Below are positions 48,325 through 57,959 of a stretch of DNA of 64,000 nucleotides, in pieces; position 1 is the stretch's first letter; the number at the start of each line of letters is the position of its first letter. Made by a program: the position numbers and the translations under genes. The stretch is from Cordylochernes scorpioides. Lineage: Eukaryota; Arthropoda; Arachnida; Pseudoscorpiones; Chernetidae. The notes under the pieces were generated by a model, which saw only the letters and a program-made list of their open reading frames with translations, had not been told where the DNA came from and did not search any database. The stretch lies in NCBI GenBank assembly GCA_030710605.1, contig CP092863.1, forward strand, positions 116,688,680 to 116,752,679, in the 5' to 3' direction.

Positions 48325-49245
48325 ACTATACGAATGCACGTCTTACGGACGGACCTAGAACGACAACCAGTTAAAATAATTTTTATTATAATTTTATCAG
48401 TATATCATTAGACGATATACTATACGAATGCACGTTCTACGAACGGACATAGAACGAAAGCCAGTCTTAATAAGAATTTTTATTATCATTTTATTAGTAT
48501 ATCATTAGACGATATACTATACGAATGCACGTCCTACGAACGGACCTAGAACGAAAGCCAGTCTTAATAAGAATTTTTATTATCATTTTATTAGTATATC
48601 ATTAGACGATATACTATACGAATGCACGTCCTACGAACGGACATAGAACGAAAGCAAGTCTTAATAATAATTTTTATTATAATTTTATCAGTATATCATT
48701 AGACGATATACTATACGAATGCACGTTCTACGAACGGACATAGAACGAAAGCCAGTCTTAATAATAATTTTTATTATCATTTTATTAGTATATCATTAGA
48801 CGATATACTATACGAATGCACGTCCTACGAACGGACCTAGAACGAAAGCAAGTCTTAATAAGAATTTTTATTATCATTTTATTAGTATATCATTAGACGA
48901 TATACTATACGAATGCACGTCCTACGAACGGACATAGAACGAAAGCAAGTCTTAATAATAATTTTTATTATAATTTTATCAGTATATCATTAGACGATAT
49001 ACTATACGAATGCACGTTCTACGAACGGACATAGAACGAAAGCCAGTCTTAATAATAATTTTTATTATCATTTTATTAGTATATCATTAGACGATATACT
49101 ATACGAATGCACGTCCTACGAACGGACCTAGAACGAAAGCAAGTCTTAATAAGAATTTTTATTATCATTTTATTAGTATTAATAGACGATATACTATACG
49201 AATGCACGTCCTACGAACGGACCTAGAACGACAGCCAGTTCTAAT
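48325..49245. repeat. 97-bp satellite array with three-monomer higher-order repeat
   Basis: AGACGATATACTATACGAAT begins at 48410, 48507, 48604, 48701, 48798, 48895, 48992 and 49089, exactly 97 bp apart, with a final copy near 49184 and a partial first at 48327. Diagnostic variants recur every third unit: GTTCT in units 1, 4 and 7, GGACCTAG in 2, 5 and 8, and TTATAATTTTATCAG in 3 and 6. The higher-order period is therefore 291 bp. Confidence 0.95.
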
Positions 49246-50250
49246 AATATATAATAATTTGAATTATTATTAGCCTCAATTTATACGATTGTCGCTAACT
49301 ACAGTGAAAGATTCGAACGTAAAACTGACGTCACCGTGGCGTGGATGTACGATAGATATCTTTGACTGAGAGACAGTTATCTATCTCACGAATACGAGGG
49401 ATGTTGTTCTCATTTTCAATAATCTTGTTACAAGATCACTTTATTAAGCGCCTCTCAAAAAGAGCAACCTAGTTTATGATATTTGCAAAAATGAATAATA
49501 AGTGAAGTTTATTTACATATTAAACAAAATTTTAACGCGGGATTTAATCCCGGTTCATGACTGTCGGGAATCGAGGGTGTTACCCACTGGTCCACCGACT
49601 TCTTTTCCAATAAATCCCCACCCAGCCTTCATAACATTTCAAATAGAATACCACAATGGGATCTTTTTTTATTTCAGTTAGTTAGTCTTTATCGCGGTTT
49701 TTAGCGCCTTTGATCCTATGAACTAATTTAGAGATTTTCTCTTTGATTCATCTAGCAATTAGGCTTTTCTTTTCTCCAACAAGGAGAATTTCCTTTCTGT
49801 TTTTTTTTATGTGGTCGCATTTTGGATGGTATTAGACAATGATTTATATTTAAAAATCTCCTTGATAATATGTATTGCGGGTTTTGATATTTTTCTGCCA
49901 TTTATCAATATGTGTCTTCCACACGTGTCCTATTACTTGATGTTGTCCAATTGATGGATGCATTTTAATGAATCGTTCCAATAGCCCTTATGTTTGGGAG
50001 CCTGGATACACCATCAAGAATGATTCACAAATAAAAAAGAGCCTCTTTGATCATATCATTTGAGAAGAGATAAGCATTCGAGGTGACTCTTTTCAGCAGG
50101 CCGTTCTAACACTATGAGGTACAGTAAGAAAGGGGTCTAAATACGATTAAATTACAATTTACATAGTGGATATTATATAACAATAATAATGTAAATGTTA
50201 TTAATATGATAAAATAAACTAAAATGGTCAAATATCACTAACCTAGTATT
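49246..50250. other. Spacer with possible tRNA-like relic at 49540-49605
   Basis: On the minus strand, GAAGTCGGTGGACCAGTGGG resembles the tRNA-like head of the SINE at 20617. It is followed by a weak T-arm (CGGGATTAAATCCCG). Too degenerate to call. I see no gene in the rest of the stretch. Confidence 0.35.
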
Positions 50251-50412
50251 TATTGTAAAACCTCCATGAGAGGACACCTCTCTACAAAGGACAGTTTTCA
50301 TATCAAAAATGACCATTTTCACGAATTAGTAGTTCTCAGGTAAGAGGACACTTCTCTATAAAGGACACTTTAGCTCTGAAGCTAGGCGTTCTTTATAGAG
50401 AGGTAGTTCTAT
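50251..50412. mobile_element. Tigger-type MITE, CAGTAGAAC family, degenerate
   Basis: ACCTCCATGAGAGGACACCT, then TCTACAAAGGACAG, and the complementary half ending GGTAGTTCTATGG. Confidence 0.7.
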
Positions 50413-50443
50413 GGTATCCTAATTAAACTATAGAAAAATTATA

Positions 50444-50604
50444 CAGTTCAACCTGTCTATAGCGCCTCCTCTAAATAGCGCCTTCCTCTCTATAGCGCCC
50501 GATTTTAAACATTAAAATGTAAACATTTTACATTAAAAGTGACCTGTCTCTAGCACCCTATTTTGGTGAGTCCCAAGAGGGGGCGCTATAGACAGATTTA
50601 ACTG
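50444..50604. mobile_element. Tigger-type MITE, second family (CTATAGCGCC)
   Basis: CAGTTCAACCTGTCTATAGC to GCGCTATAGACAGATTTAAC, ending CTG, with TA flanks. Short partner at 21574-21705. Confidence 0.85.
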
Positions 50605-50610
50605 TATATA

Positions 50611-51242
50611 TGTGATGATTTAAGACCATGGAATTGTTGTAAATAGTCCAGATATCTACTACCACATGTTCCACCACGTAATTGTATATAAACTTGTTAT
50701 TTACTGCAAATAGAAAGCCTCAACTAACATCAATCTGTACCGCGTAAGAATCTAATAAAGTATCGCAACTGTACAGATAGAAAGAATGGAAAATAACAGG
50801 AGAAAATTAAGGTTAAAACTAATCAGGCTTAGGTGAGAATAGGAAAGCAGGCCTAGCAAGCCCAGTCCAATTTTTACGAGGTCGTGGCCCTCATGGATAA
50901 TATAACTCCCCCCCCCTGTTTACGTCAGAAAAGGGCAGTGACCTGTTCGGACCCAGCTAAGCTATAAAAGGGGGCCCCGAGCCTCAGTTAGTCAGTCCTT
51001 AGTTAGTCTTTGTTTCAGCCCCAGTCCGCCGGACGCTCCGATAAAAGGTAAACCCTTTCCTGCCAGAAATCTCCTCGTCCCATTCCTTCTTAACGTTCAG
51101 ACGCTTCTTAGTGGAATCTCTGTTTGTTTATTTCACCTTTGGCCCAGCTGTGTCGCCTTCCACCACGACTGCACGGTAGAGTTGACATCGAGGTTCGTCT
51201 AGCATCAGGTAACACTGGTCCCAGAGGTCCCAAGATATCACA
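50611..51242 (+). repeat. Putative solo LTR (632 bp)
   Basis: TGTGATGATTTAAG at the left and GATATCACA at the right give TG...CA ends with a 6-bp inverted repeat (TGTGAT/ATCACA). TATATA flanks both sides, but in low-complexity sequence. A strong core promoter lies inside: TATAAAAG at 50963-50970 followed 25-35 bp later by TCAGTTAGTCAGTCC. No internal retroelement sequence is next to it. The family is not identified; BEL/Pao or gypsy are possible. Confidence 0.6.
50963..51000 (+). promoter_or_regulatory. TATA-box core promoter in the solo LTR
   Basis: TATAAAAGGGGGCCCCGAG, with initiator-like TCAGT motifs about 30 bp downstream. The GC content here is far above the surroundings. Confidence 0.55.
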
Positions 51243-51621
51243 TATATATATCACAATTTATAAACGTTATCTTATGTATCACCTAGCCTTAATCTGCAAA
51301 ACATCTCAACCACTTTTCCATACCTCCAATGTTTGGAAAATAATCTAACATTTTTAATCTGTAACAAATGAATGAACAAAAAAGTATTTTTAAAAAATTC
51401 AGCCTTCTGACAAAGACAGAAAGTTAGTTAAATGACCTGGGTAAGAAATAGAGGGTGCACAACCAAAATTAGATGCTTCTTCCCCATCCATACGTCGTGT
51501 CAGCCATTTTATTATGATGTATCACTATCTGATTAATCGAAGTAACATGTGACCTCTCCCCTTTAAAAGCGCTTCGAATCCGGGGTCCAGAGGCATTATA
51601 CTCATAATTTCAACTATAAAG

Positions 51622-51978
51622 CTATAACTCCGCCTTTGCCGGCCCCACGCCCGGATGAAAAAGGAGGAGGGGGAGCAGTAACAAGCTCGCTAAAAAACCT
51701 GGGTTCAGCTGGCCCGGCTGATAGTACCCTGCAAGGACTCCTAATCCAGGGATACAGGATGAGCGGCGTTTGTACTCCATGTTAGGAGTGGCTGCACATG
51801 GTGTCTGTTCCTCATGTCAGAGGCGGCCATTTATTTTGGAGCTAAGTCGGCCTGCCACTGAGTAGTGCTCCCAGTCTTAATGACAAAGGCAGACACATTC
51901 TACTTCACCCAGTCATGATCTCAAGCTTTACAAGCTTGATACCCAACATATGATTGAGTGGAGATAATAAAGAAGAAG
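51622..51978 (+). mobile_element. (GAA)n-tailed retroposon with target duplication
   Basis: The same element as 19515-19883, in plus orientation, ending GAGTGGAGATAATAAAGAAG plus AAG. Flanked by ACTATAAAG at 51613-51621 and 51979-51987. Confidence 0.85.
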
Positions 51979-51989
51979 ACTATAAAGAT

Positions 51990-52640
51990 ATTATAAAAAA
52001 TGAAAAATAAAAACAATAAATAGATAAAATAATGATTAAACCCTCCCATGATTCCCCTGGCTGCCCATGAACTTGTAACTGTATTATAACTGTAATGTAC
52101 CCTTTCACTTTATACTTTCATAACCTTTCTTCAACTATCTGCCCACTATAGTATCTATAACCTGTACATATCGGGACTCACCTCTTGACTTTCTCTCCTT
52201 ACCAGACCCACCACTAAACCTTCTTCAGATGGAAAAGTCTCCAGATGGACTTGAGCGGGCGATGTAACCTGTCCAAATTTTGGGCGGATGTTGGATCCGG
52301 TCTAGATGGTACACGGTTCAGTACAGAGTTGACAGGTTCAGTGGAGAACAGCAGGATACACAGCCCAGATGGGGAATCTCCTATCTTCTTCAGGATTTTT
52401 CGCCGACTTCCCGTCAAACCTTGTACACACCTGAACTCACCCATGGTTTAAAAACCACCTTATTGTTATTTGTTTGGGATATTCTTGTTTTCGAAACCCA
52501 TCGTGTGTCTCGTCTTCTTTAACAAAGGAGAAACCGCTTGGCCATCGATTGCAAAACAGAGGATGAAGATTTTGTAAGGCCGTCTAGCTGAAGGGATATA
52601 TTTCTCCCTTATTAGTGGACTTTCGAAATCACGATATACG
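51990..52640. other. Spacer, no confident gene
   Basis: Contains a GC-richer island at about 52230-52440, open on both strands for 68-80 codons. No recognised domain, so I do not call a gene. Confidence 0.4.
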
Positions 52641-52654
52641 TATATATATACAGT

Positions 52655-52765
52655 GCTAGAACTCCCGTTGTTGCTAGAAATACCGTTGTTGCTAGAACTC
52701 CAGTTGTTGCTAGAACTCCAGATGTTGCTAGAACTCCAGTTGTTTCTAGAACTCCAGTTGTTTCT
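52655..52765. repeat. 18-bp tandem repeat, about 6 units
   Basis: Unit GTTGTTGCTAGAACTCCA repeated, with single-base variants (ATACC, CAGAT, TTTCT). Confidence 0.9.
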
Positions 52766-52825
52766 GTATATGTCATAATTTGCCTAATGCCCAAGAGATA
52801 TAATTTATTTTCGCCATAATTAGAA

Positions 52826-53017
52826 TGTTAAAATGTAAATACAAATTCATCCATCTATAAATACACTGTACAAAATAAACGTGGGAGCCAGCGCGCGGGG
52901 GCGAATGCTACGGTGCGCCAACGCGTGCGCGCGCTCACGAGTGTGGAACAAATTCTTTTTCGAAGCTTACATGCACAACGGCTGCGCCCTTCCATTCGAC
53001 CACGACAGATACGACAT
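52826..53017 (-). repeat. Dispersed repeat, inverted relative to 60539-60703
   Basis: Shares AAAATGTAAATACAAATTCA, ACAAAATAAACGTGGGAGCC, CGAAGCTTACAT and CCATTCGACCACGACA with the second copy. It has TG/CA-like ends (TGTCG...TTAACA when read on the minus strand), so it may be a short LTR. It contains a CpG-rich stretch (GCGCGCTC). Confidence 0.55.
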
Positions 53018-53833
53018 ATATATACATATATTAAAAAAAAAAACAATGGTTGCCTGTAAAGTCGGTTTTACGGGCGAAGATTTTACGTGACAACGGTAGA
53101 ATATTTATTGATATGAAATTAAATTGCACAATAGGAACAAGGAATTGAATGAAAATAAGAATTGCACAAATTTTAACTATAGAAATATATTTTGTTTACT
53201 AAAAACATTGTACATGTAAACTTAAACTTAGCTAATTCCTATTTGAGTGATTTTGTTGAGGATAGGACGATGATAGGAGAAATATGAAATGAAAGGAAGT
53301 GTTTCTGCTGTAATGTGTCTTGCGAAAGTCAAGTCGATAGTTGTTCCTTTTAACGTAGTTGACTTAGAAACGTTTGTATTTGTAATTTTAAAGAATAAAT
53401 TCGAAAATCAAAACATTTATTCAGATCGAAGGTTCAAATTTTTGCTAAATAAATTTGAAACTATTTAAAATTTGTAAAATAATAATTAATTAATTAATTA
53501 ATTTTAAACTAATAATTTACTTAACACTATCAACATTTATCAATAGTATGACATAACCTATAAACTCAGTTTCTCAACTTTTGTGTCAATCTAACAATTA
53601 ATCAATCAATCATAGTTTACGATAATGAAATATCAGTGTACAATTATTTACCTTTATTGTTGTAAATGACGAATCTAAGCACTCCACATTTTCACTACAG
53701 ACACAGCTGACGATACTTTAACCACACGTGTGAACTTGTATTATGACGCTTTCTTGTTTTTCCAACGCCAAGAACGTTCGAGAAAGACAAAGACAGAGAC
53801 AAGCATGCGCCGATTCAATGCGCCTAATTCTCT

Positions 53834-53862
53834 AGCGCTGCGCGCGCAGCTGCGCGCGCAGC
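53834..53862. repeat. GC-rich perfect palindrome
   Basis: GCTGCGCGCG is followed by CAGCTGCGCGCGCAGC, a 26-bp self-complementary stretch in otherwise A/T-rich DNA. Confidence 0.85.
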
Positions 53863-53979
53863 ACTCTCGTTCGATGACTCATCGTAACGTTACCGGGCGT
53901 TACACTTTTTCATAAGTGACTCCCAGCCGCAACCTAATTTAAGACGTTGTCACGTCAATAAAAGAAGACATATCTTGAC

Positions 53980-54240
53980 CATGAGCACATGAGCTTTTTA
54001 GATGGCAGAGCGCCATCTAGTGGAACAGAAATCAATTAAACGTTGGTTTAGCCTGTTCCTAGGTATTAGGCCAACCCATTTTCTTGATAAATCAAGGAAA
54101 GTCAACCACGAACGCGTTTCGGGATGTTGGCCCTCTTAGCGTGTGTGGTGCAGGCTGTACCTCAACGACCTTTCTTGAGAAATCAAGAAATAGGTATTTA
54201 AGGCCAAAACTTGAGTAAATACGATTTTTTCACACACACA
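53980..54240 (-). mobile_element. Penelope-like terminal repeat, diverged copy
   Basis: Contains GGCAGAGCGCCATCTAGTGG, TTAGCCTGTTCC, CTTGATAAATCAAG and CCACGAACGCGTTTCG, in the same order as the units at 56475-57751. The hammerhead core at 54106-54148 is degenerate (CTAAGAG in place of CTGACGA). Confidence 0.6.
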
Positions 54241-54761
54241 CATATATATAGAGAAGAGTAAGGGAATAAAAAAAACTCTAGTAAAAGTATATATAGTGTA
54301 ATATGAAACGGATATGTTGGGATAATAAAAATCAACGTGGGGTTAGTTGAAAAAGTTCCGGATAGATGGCGATGGGTATCAGTGATTTTCAGTTATACAA
54401 TCAGGAGATGTGTTTTTTTTTTTCTTCAAAATTTTTACCATCTGATAACGTACAAGTTAACTTTTAGACTGTTTTTTTTTCTTCACGTGAATAATTATGA
54501 TATCTGGTCTATCATTGGAGAATAATCTATCTATCTCTATATATATAAAAGTCAATGTCTGTCTGTTTCGCGATAAACTCAAAAACTACTGAACCAATTG
54601 GTACCAAATTTTGCACGTCGCTTTTATAAACCTGAGGAAAAATTTCGGCTGCATTTTGATTAGTATTTTTGGCTATTTCTTTTTTTCATTTGAAGAACTT
54701 TTTTTTTTACGCGGAGTAATCCGGAATGGAATGAATACCCAAATATGGCCATTTTTTATAA

Positions 54762-54832
54762 GCATCGGTGGTTCAGTGGTAGAATGCTCGCCTGCCACGC
54801 GGGCGGCCCGGGTTCGATTCCCGGCCGATGCA
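54762..54832 (+). tRNA. tRNA-Gly(GCC), canonical
   Basis: 71 nt with a perfect 7-bp acceptor (GCATCGG/CCGATGC), D-arm GGTTCAGTGGTAGAAT, anticodon loop CTGCCAC (GCC), T-arm CCGGGTTCGATTCCCGG and discriminator A. It is followed by a T-run suitable for Pol III termination. All base pairs are intact, so it could be a working gene despite sitting in a Helitron. Confidence 0.92.
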
Positions 54833-55137
54833 TTTTTTTTTACAATTTTTAAAACTCATTTATATTATATATCCTTATCCTTATCCTTATCTATATATAA
54901 AAATGAAATGCGAAATCGATGTTTGTTATCGCATCACGCAAAATCTACTGACTCAATCATTATGGAATTTCGCATGTAGGTAGCTGAAGATTTCGTTTAA
55001 CATATAGGCTATTCAAAAAACTAAAAAAGTTAATGTGCTTTTTTAAAAAAATAAAAAACCAAAAAGCGTTAGTTCCAGTCTTTTACCGCTAGGGCGCAGC
55101 ACTGGTCGCGACGATAAATGAATTTGATTTTTTTAAA

Positions 55138-55208
55138 GCATCGGTGGTTCAGTGGTAGAATGCTCGCCTGCCACGCGGGCGGCCAGGGTTCGATTCCCGG
55201 CCGATGCA
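55138..55208 (+). tRNA. tRNA-Gly(GCC), one T-stem change
   Basis: Identical to the 54762 copy except for C to A in the T-stem (GGCCAGGG instead of GGCCCGGG), which breaks one pair. Same 3' flank. Confidence 0.85.
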
Positions 55209-55723
55209 TTTTTTTAAACACTTTTTAAAACTCATTTATATTATATCTTCTATATAAATGGAAATTTCATAAGTGGTGTTCGCTAAAAACTTTCGTTACA
55301 ATGCATCAATTTCGACCAAATTTTCAACATTTATGTAAAACGAGATGGAGCAGGTTTTGCTTAACATCAAAATATTTTTCCTAACTTTAAAATACATAAC
55401 TTTGCTGTTATCGATAAAATACAAAAAAAATTCAACAGAGGTAATTTTATTTATATATAAATACAAAAAAAAATTCAGCAATTCATTCAACTCAATCTAA
55501 AAAAATATTCAAAACAAGCAATTTTAAGATAACACCATATGTAGAACAGTCGGCCAAGAAAACAACAACGATATTACATCTTTCTCACATATTCACACAC
55601 AATCTTGATTAATAATTAAAACTAATCTTTAGCATTGTTTATTATACTTCATAATATATAATATTCATTAGGCAAACTTCCACTCGGATAAAACCCGGGC
55701 GAAGCCGGGTACACATCCGCTAG

Positions 55724-56474
55724 TAATATATATATATATGTAATGATTTGTTGAGTTTGATGTCGAGTTGTAGTATCCTGTCGACTCATGTAATGAGATG
55801 AGAATTCCAGTAGCTTTTGTAGAGATCCTGTCGACTACTGAAATAATTGTTGAAGTCCTGGTAGCTCTTGTTGTACTGTGTTGACCAAGAGGAACAGTCA
55901 GGATGTAGAGTTTTCCAGTACCTCTCTGCACCTTGGAAGACCTTTAAAAGTTCTCACAAAATACAGGCAGTCGTGGTCGAGGCAGAGTGGAAAGCTGGAC
56001 GCTAAGGGTGAACTAAACTCAACTGACTGAACTGTACTGAGCTGTCAAGCCACTGTAAGGTGATGATTTATAGGTTAAAGACGGGGTGACCTTATGTGAC
56101 AGGGGCGTTTGAGAAAGGGCGCCTTTACCTGTCCAGGTGTGAGAGGGGTCTCTGCATTCCACCACATGTGACAGTGTGGGTGGCCTGTCGTGGGAACTGT
56201 GAATCTACCTGATTTATGACTCCCATCTTTAGACTCTGTTGTTTTGGCAATTCTATGCTCGATCTCTGCTTTAGCTCAACTATTAAATCTATTACAGATT
56301 TTATTTATTTATCCACTTTGTACAAATTACATTACATAGGTGATGCAATGACACAGATTAATCATGCGCATAATTATTTATAGATGTGTCTCTATATACA
56401 ACATGACAATCTTGTTATAAGTTATCTACACAATATGAGGTTGTTGTTTTAAATTACCATATATATATTATTAT
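55724..56474. other. Spacer, no confident gene
   Basis: Contains loosely repeated GTCGACT/CTGTCGACT sequence near 55780-55850 and mixed low-complexity DNA. The 87-codon minus ORF at 55668-55931 begins in this repeat and is not convincing. Confidence 0.45.
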
Positions 56475-56677
56475 ATGAAAAAACGAAAGAAAAAAATAAA
56501 AGATAAAAAGATCAGGTATTGAAATCAATATTAAATATGGCATATCCTGACCAGGAGCACAAGTGCTTTACAGAAGGCAGAGCGCCATCTGGTGGAACAG
56601 AAATCAACTAATCATTGATTTAGCCTGTTCCCTGATATTTGGCCAACCCAATTTCTTGATAAATCAAGAAAAGCCAT

Positions 56678-56717
56678 CCACGAACGCGTTTCGCGCTTTT
56701 GGCGCTCGTCAGCGTGG
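56678..56717 (-). ncRNA. Hammerhead ribozyme motif, copy 1
   Basis: The minus strand has helix I CCACG/CGTGG, core CTGACGA, helix II GCGC-CAAAA-GCGC and core GAAA. A very short helix III with palindromic CGCG (ACGCGT) follows, then T at the cleavage position. This is the minimal type I arrangement described for Penelope-like elements. Activity is inferred. Confidence 0.75.
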
Positions 56718-57027
56718 AGTAGGCTGAACCACTGCGACCAAAAAATAATTTTTGGTCCCAATGGCTTCTTGAAAAACCAAGAAATGGGTATTTAAGGCCA
56801 AACTTGCGTAAATACGCTTAGCACATGAAAAATCGAAAGAAAAAAATAAAAGATAAAAAGATCAGGTATTGAAATCAATATTAAATATGGCATATCCTGA
56901 CCAGGAGCACAAGTGCTTTACAGAAGGCAGAGCGCCATCTGGTGGAACAGAAATCAACTAATCATTGATTTAGCCTGTTCCCTGATATTTGGCCAACCCA
57001 ATTTCTTGATAAATCAAGAAAAGCCAT

Positions 57028-57067
57028 CCACGAACGCGTTTCGCGCTTTTGGCGCTCGTCAGCGTGG
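57028..57067 (-). ncRNA. Hammerhead ribozyme motif, copy 2
   Basis: Identical 40-nt motif to copy 1, in the second direct unit. Confidence 0.75.
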
Positions 57068-57210
57068 AGTAGGCTGAACCACTGCGACCAAAAAATAATT
57101 TTTGTCCTGACCAGGAGCACAAGTGCTTTACAGAAGGCAGAGCGCCTGGTCAAAGTCAGAGTCCTGGTCAGGACAAAAATTATTTTTTGGTCGCAGTGGT
57201 TCAGCCTACT

Positions 57211-57250
57211 CCACGCTGACGAGCGCCAAAAGCGCGAAACGCGTTCGTGG
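57211..57250 (+). ncRNA. Hammerhead ribozyme motif, copy 3
   Basis: The same 40-nt motif on the plus strand, in the inverted half of the palindrome. Confidence 0.75.
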
Positions 57251-57560
57251 ATGGCTTTTCTTGATTTATCAAGAAATTGGGTTGGCCAAATATCAGGGAA
57301 CAGGCTAAATCAATGATTAGTTGATTTCTGTTCCACCAGATGGCGCTCTGCCTTCTGTAAAGCACTTGTGCTCCTGGTCAGGATATGCCATATTTAATAT
57401 TGATTTCAATACCTGATCTTTTTATCTTTTATTTTTTTCTTTCGTTTTTTCATGTGCTAAGCGTATTTACGCAAGTTTGGCCTTAAATACCCATTTCTTG
57501 GTTTTTCAAGAAGCCATTGGGACCAAAAATTATTTTTTGGTCGCAGTGGTTCAGCCTACT

Positions 57561-57600
57561 CCACGCTGACGAGCGCCAAAAGCGCGAAACGCGTTCGTGG
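57561..57600 (+). ncRNA. Hammerhead ribozyme motif, copy 4
   Basis: The same 40-nt motif on the plus strand, in the outermost inverted unit. Confidence 0.75.
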
Positions 57601-57959
57601 ATGGCTTTTCTTGATTTATCAAGAAATTGGGTTGGCCAAATATCAGGGAACAGGCTAAATCAATGATTAGTTGATTTCTGTTCCACCAGATGGCGCTCTG
57701 CCTTCTGTAAAGCACTTGTGCTCCTGGTCAGGATATGCCATATTTAATATATTATTATATATCAACTATATTAATTAAATCAAATACCTAAACACTTTTT
57801 GCCATCACACACACTTTTTGCCTGTAGTTTATGTGTTACTTCTGTATTGCTATTCTAGGGCACTTCTAATATTTATTATTGATGTACTTTCAGTATGAAG
57901 GAAAATTGGGAATTTCAACAATGGTATTTAAACTGAAATTTTTTGCAAGTAAAAATTAA

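Larger units (their letters stand above)
54536..55723 (+). mobile_element. Composite Helitron with two tRNA-Gly copies
   Basis: 5' TCTATATATATAAAAGTCAA; 3' hairpin ACCCGGGC-GAA-GCCGGGT, then CTAG (55720-55723) and T. Two more 5'-end-like modules lie inside, near 54890 (TCTATATATAAAAATGAAAT) and 55249. Each of the first two modules is followed by a tRNA-Gly and a T-run plus ACAATTTTTAAAACTCATTT. The 3' terminus differs from the GCCCGGG family and matches 59684-60519. Confidence 0.8.
56475..57751. mobile_element. Giant palindrome of Penelope-like terminal repeats with hammerhead motifs
   Basis: Two direct units (56475-56829, and 56830-57106 partial) are followed, after a roughly 62-bp spacer, by near-perfect inverted copies (57169-57750). 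I saw a single mismatch over several hundred bp (ATCGAAAG versus AACGAAAG). Each unit contains GGCAGAGCGCCATCTGG, TTAGCCTGTTCCCTG, CTTGATAAATCAAG and a hammerhead-like motif. Penelope-like retroelements are known to carry terminal repeats in direct or inverted arrangement with such ribozymes. No RT or GIY-YIG ORF is present. Confidence 0.75.

Noticed and set aside
48325-49245. Spaced palindromic repeats as a possible array of regulatory sites
   Set aside because: The whole 97-bp unit is repeated, so it is a satellite and not repeats separated by unique sequence.
52245-52522. Overlapping ORFs on both strands in a GC-richer island
   Set aside because: Open on both strands by composition, short, no domain, no splice context.
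56962-57308. Pair of short ORFs in the big palindrome
   Set aside because: They are mirror readings of the same repeat arms and contain the ribozyme motif.
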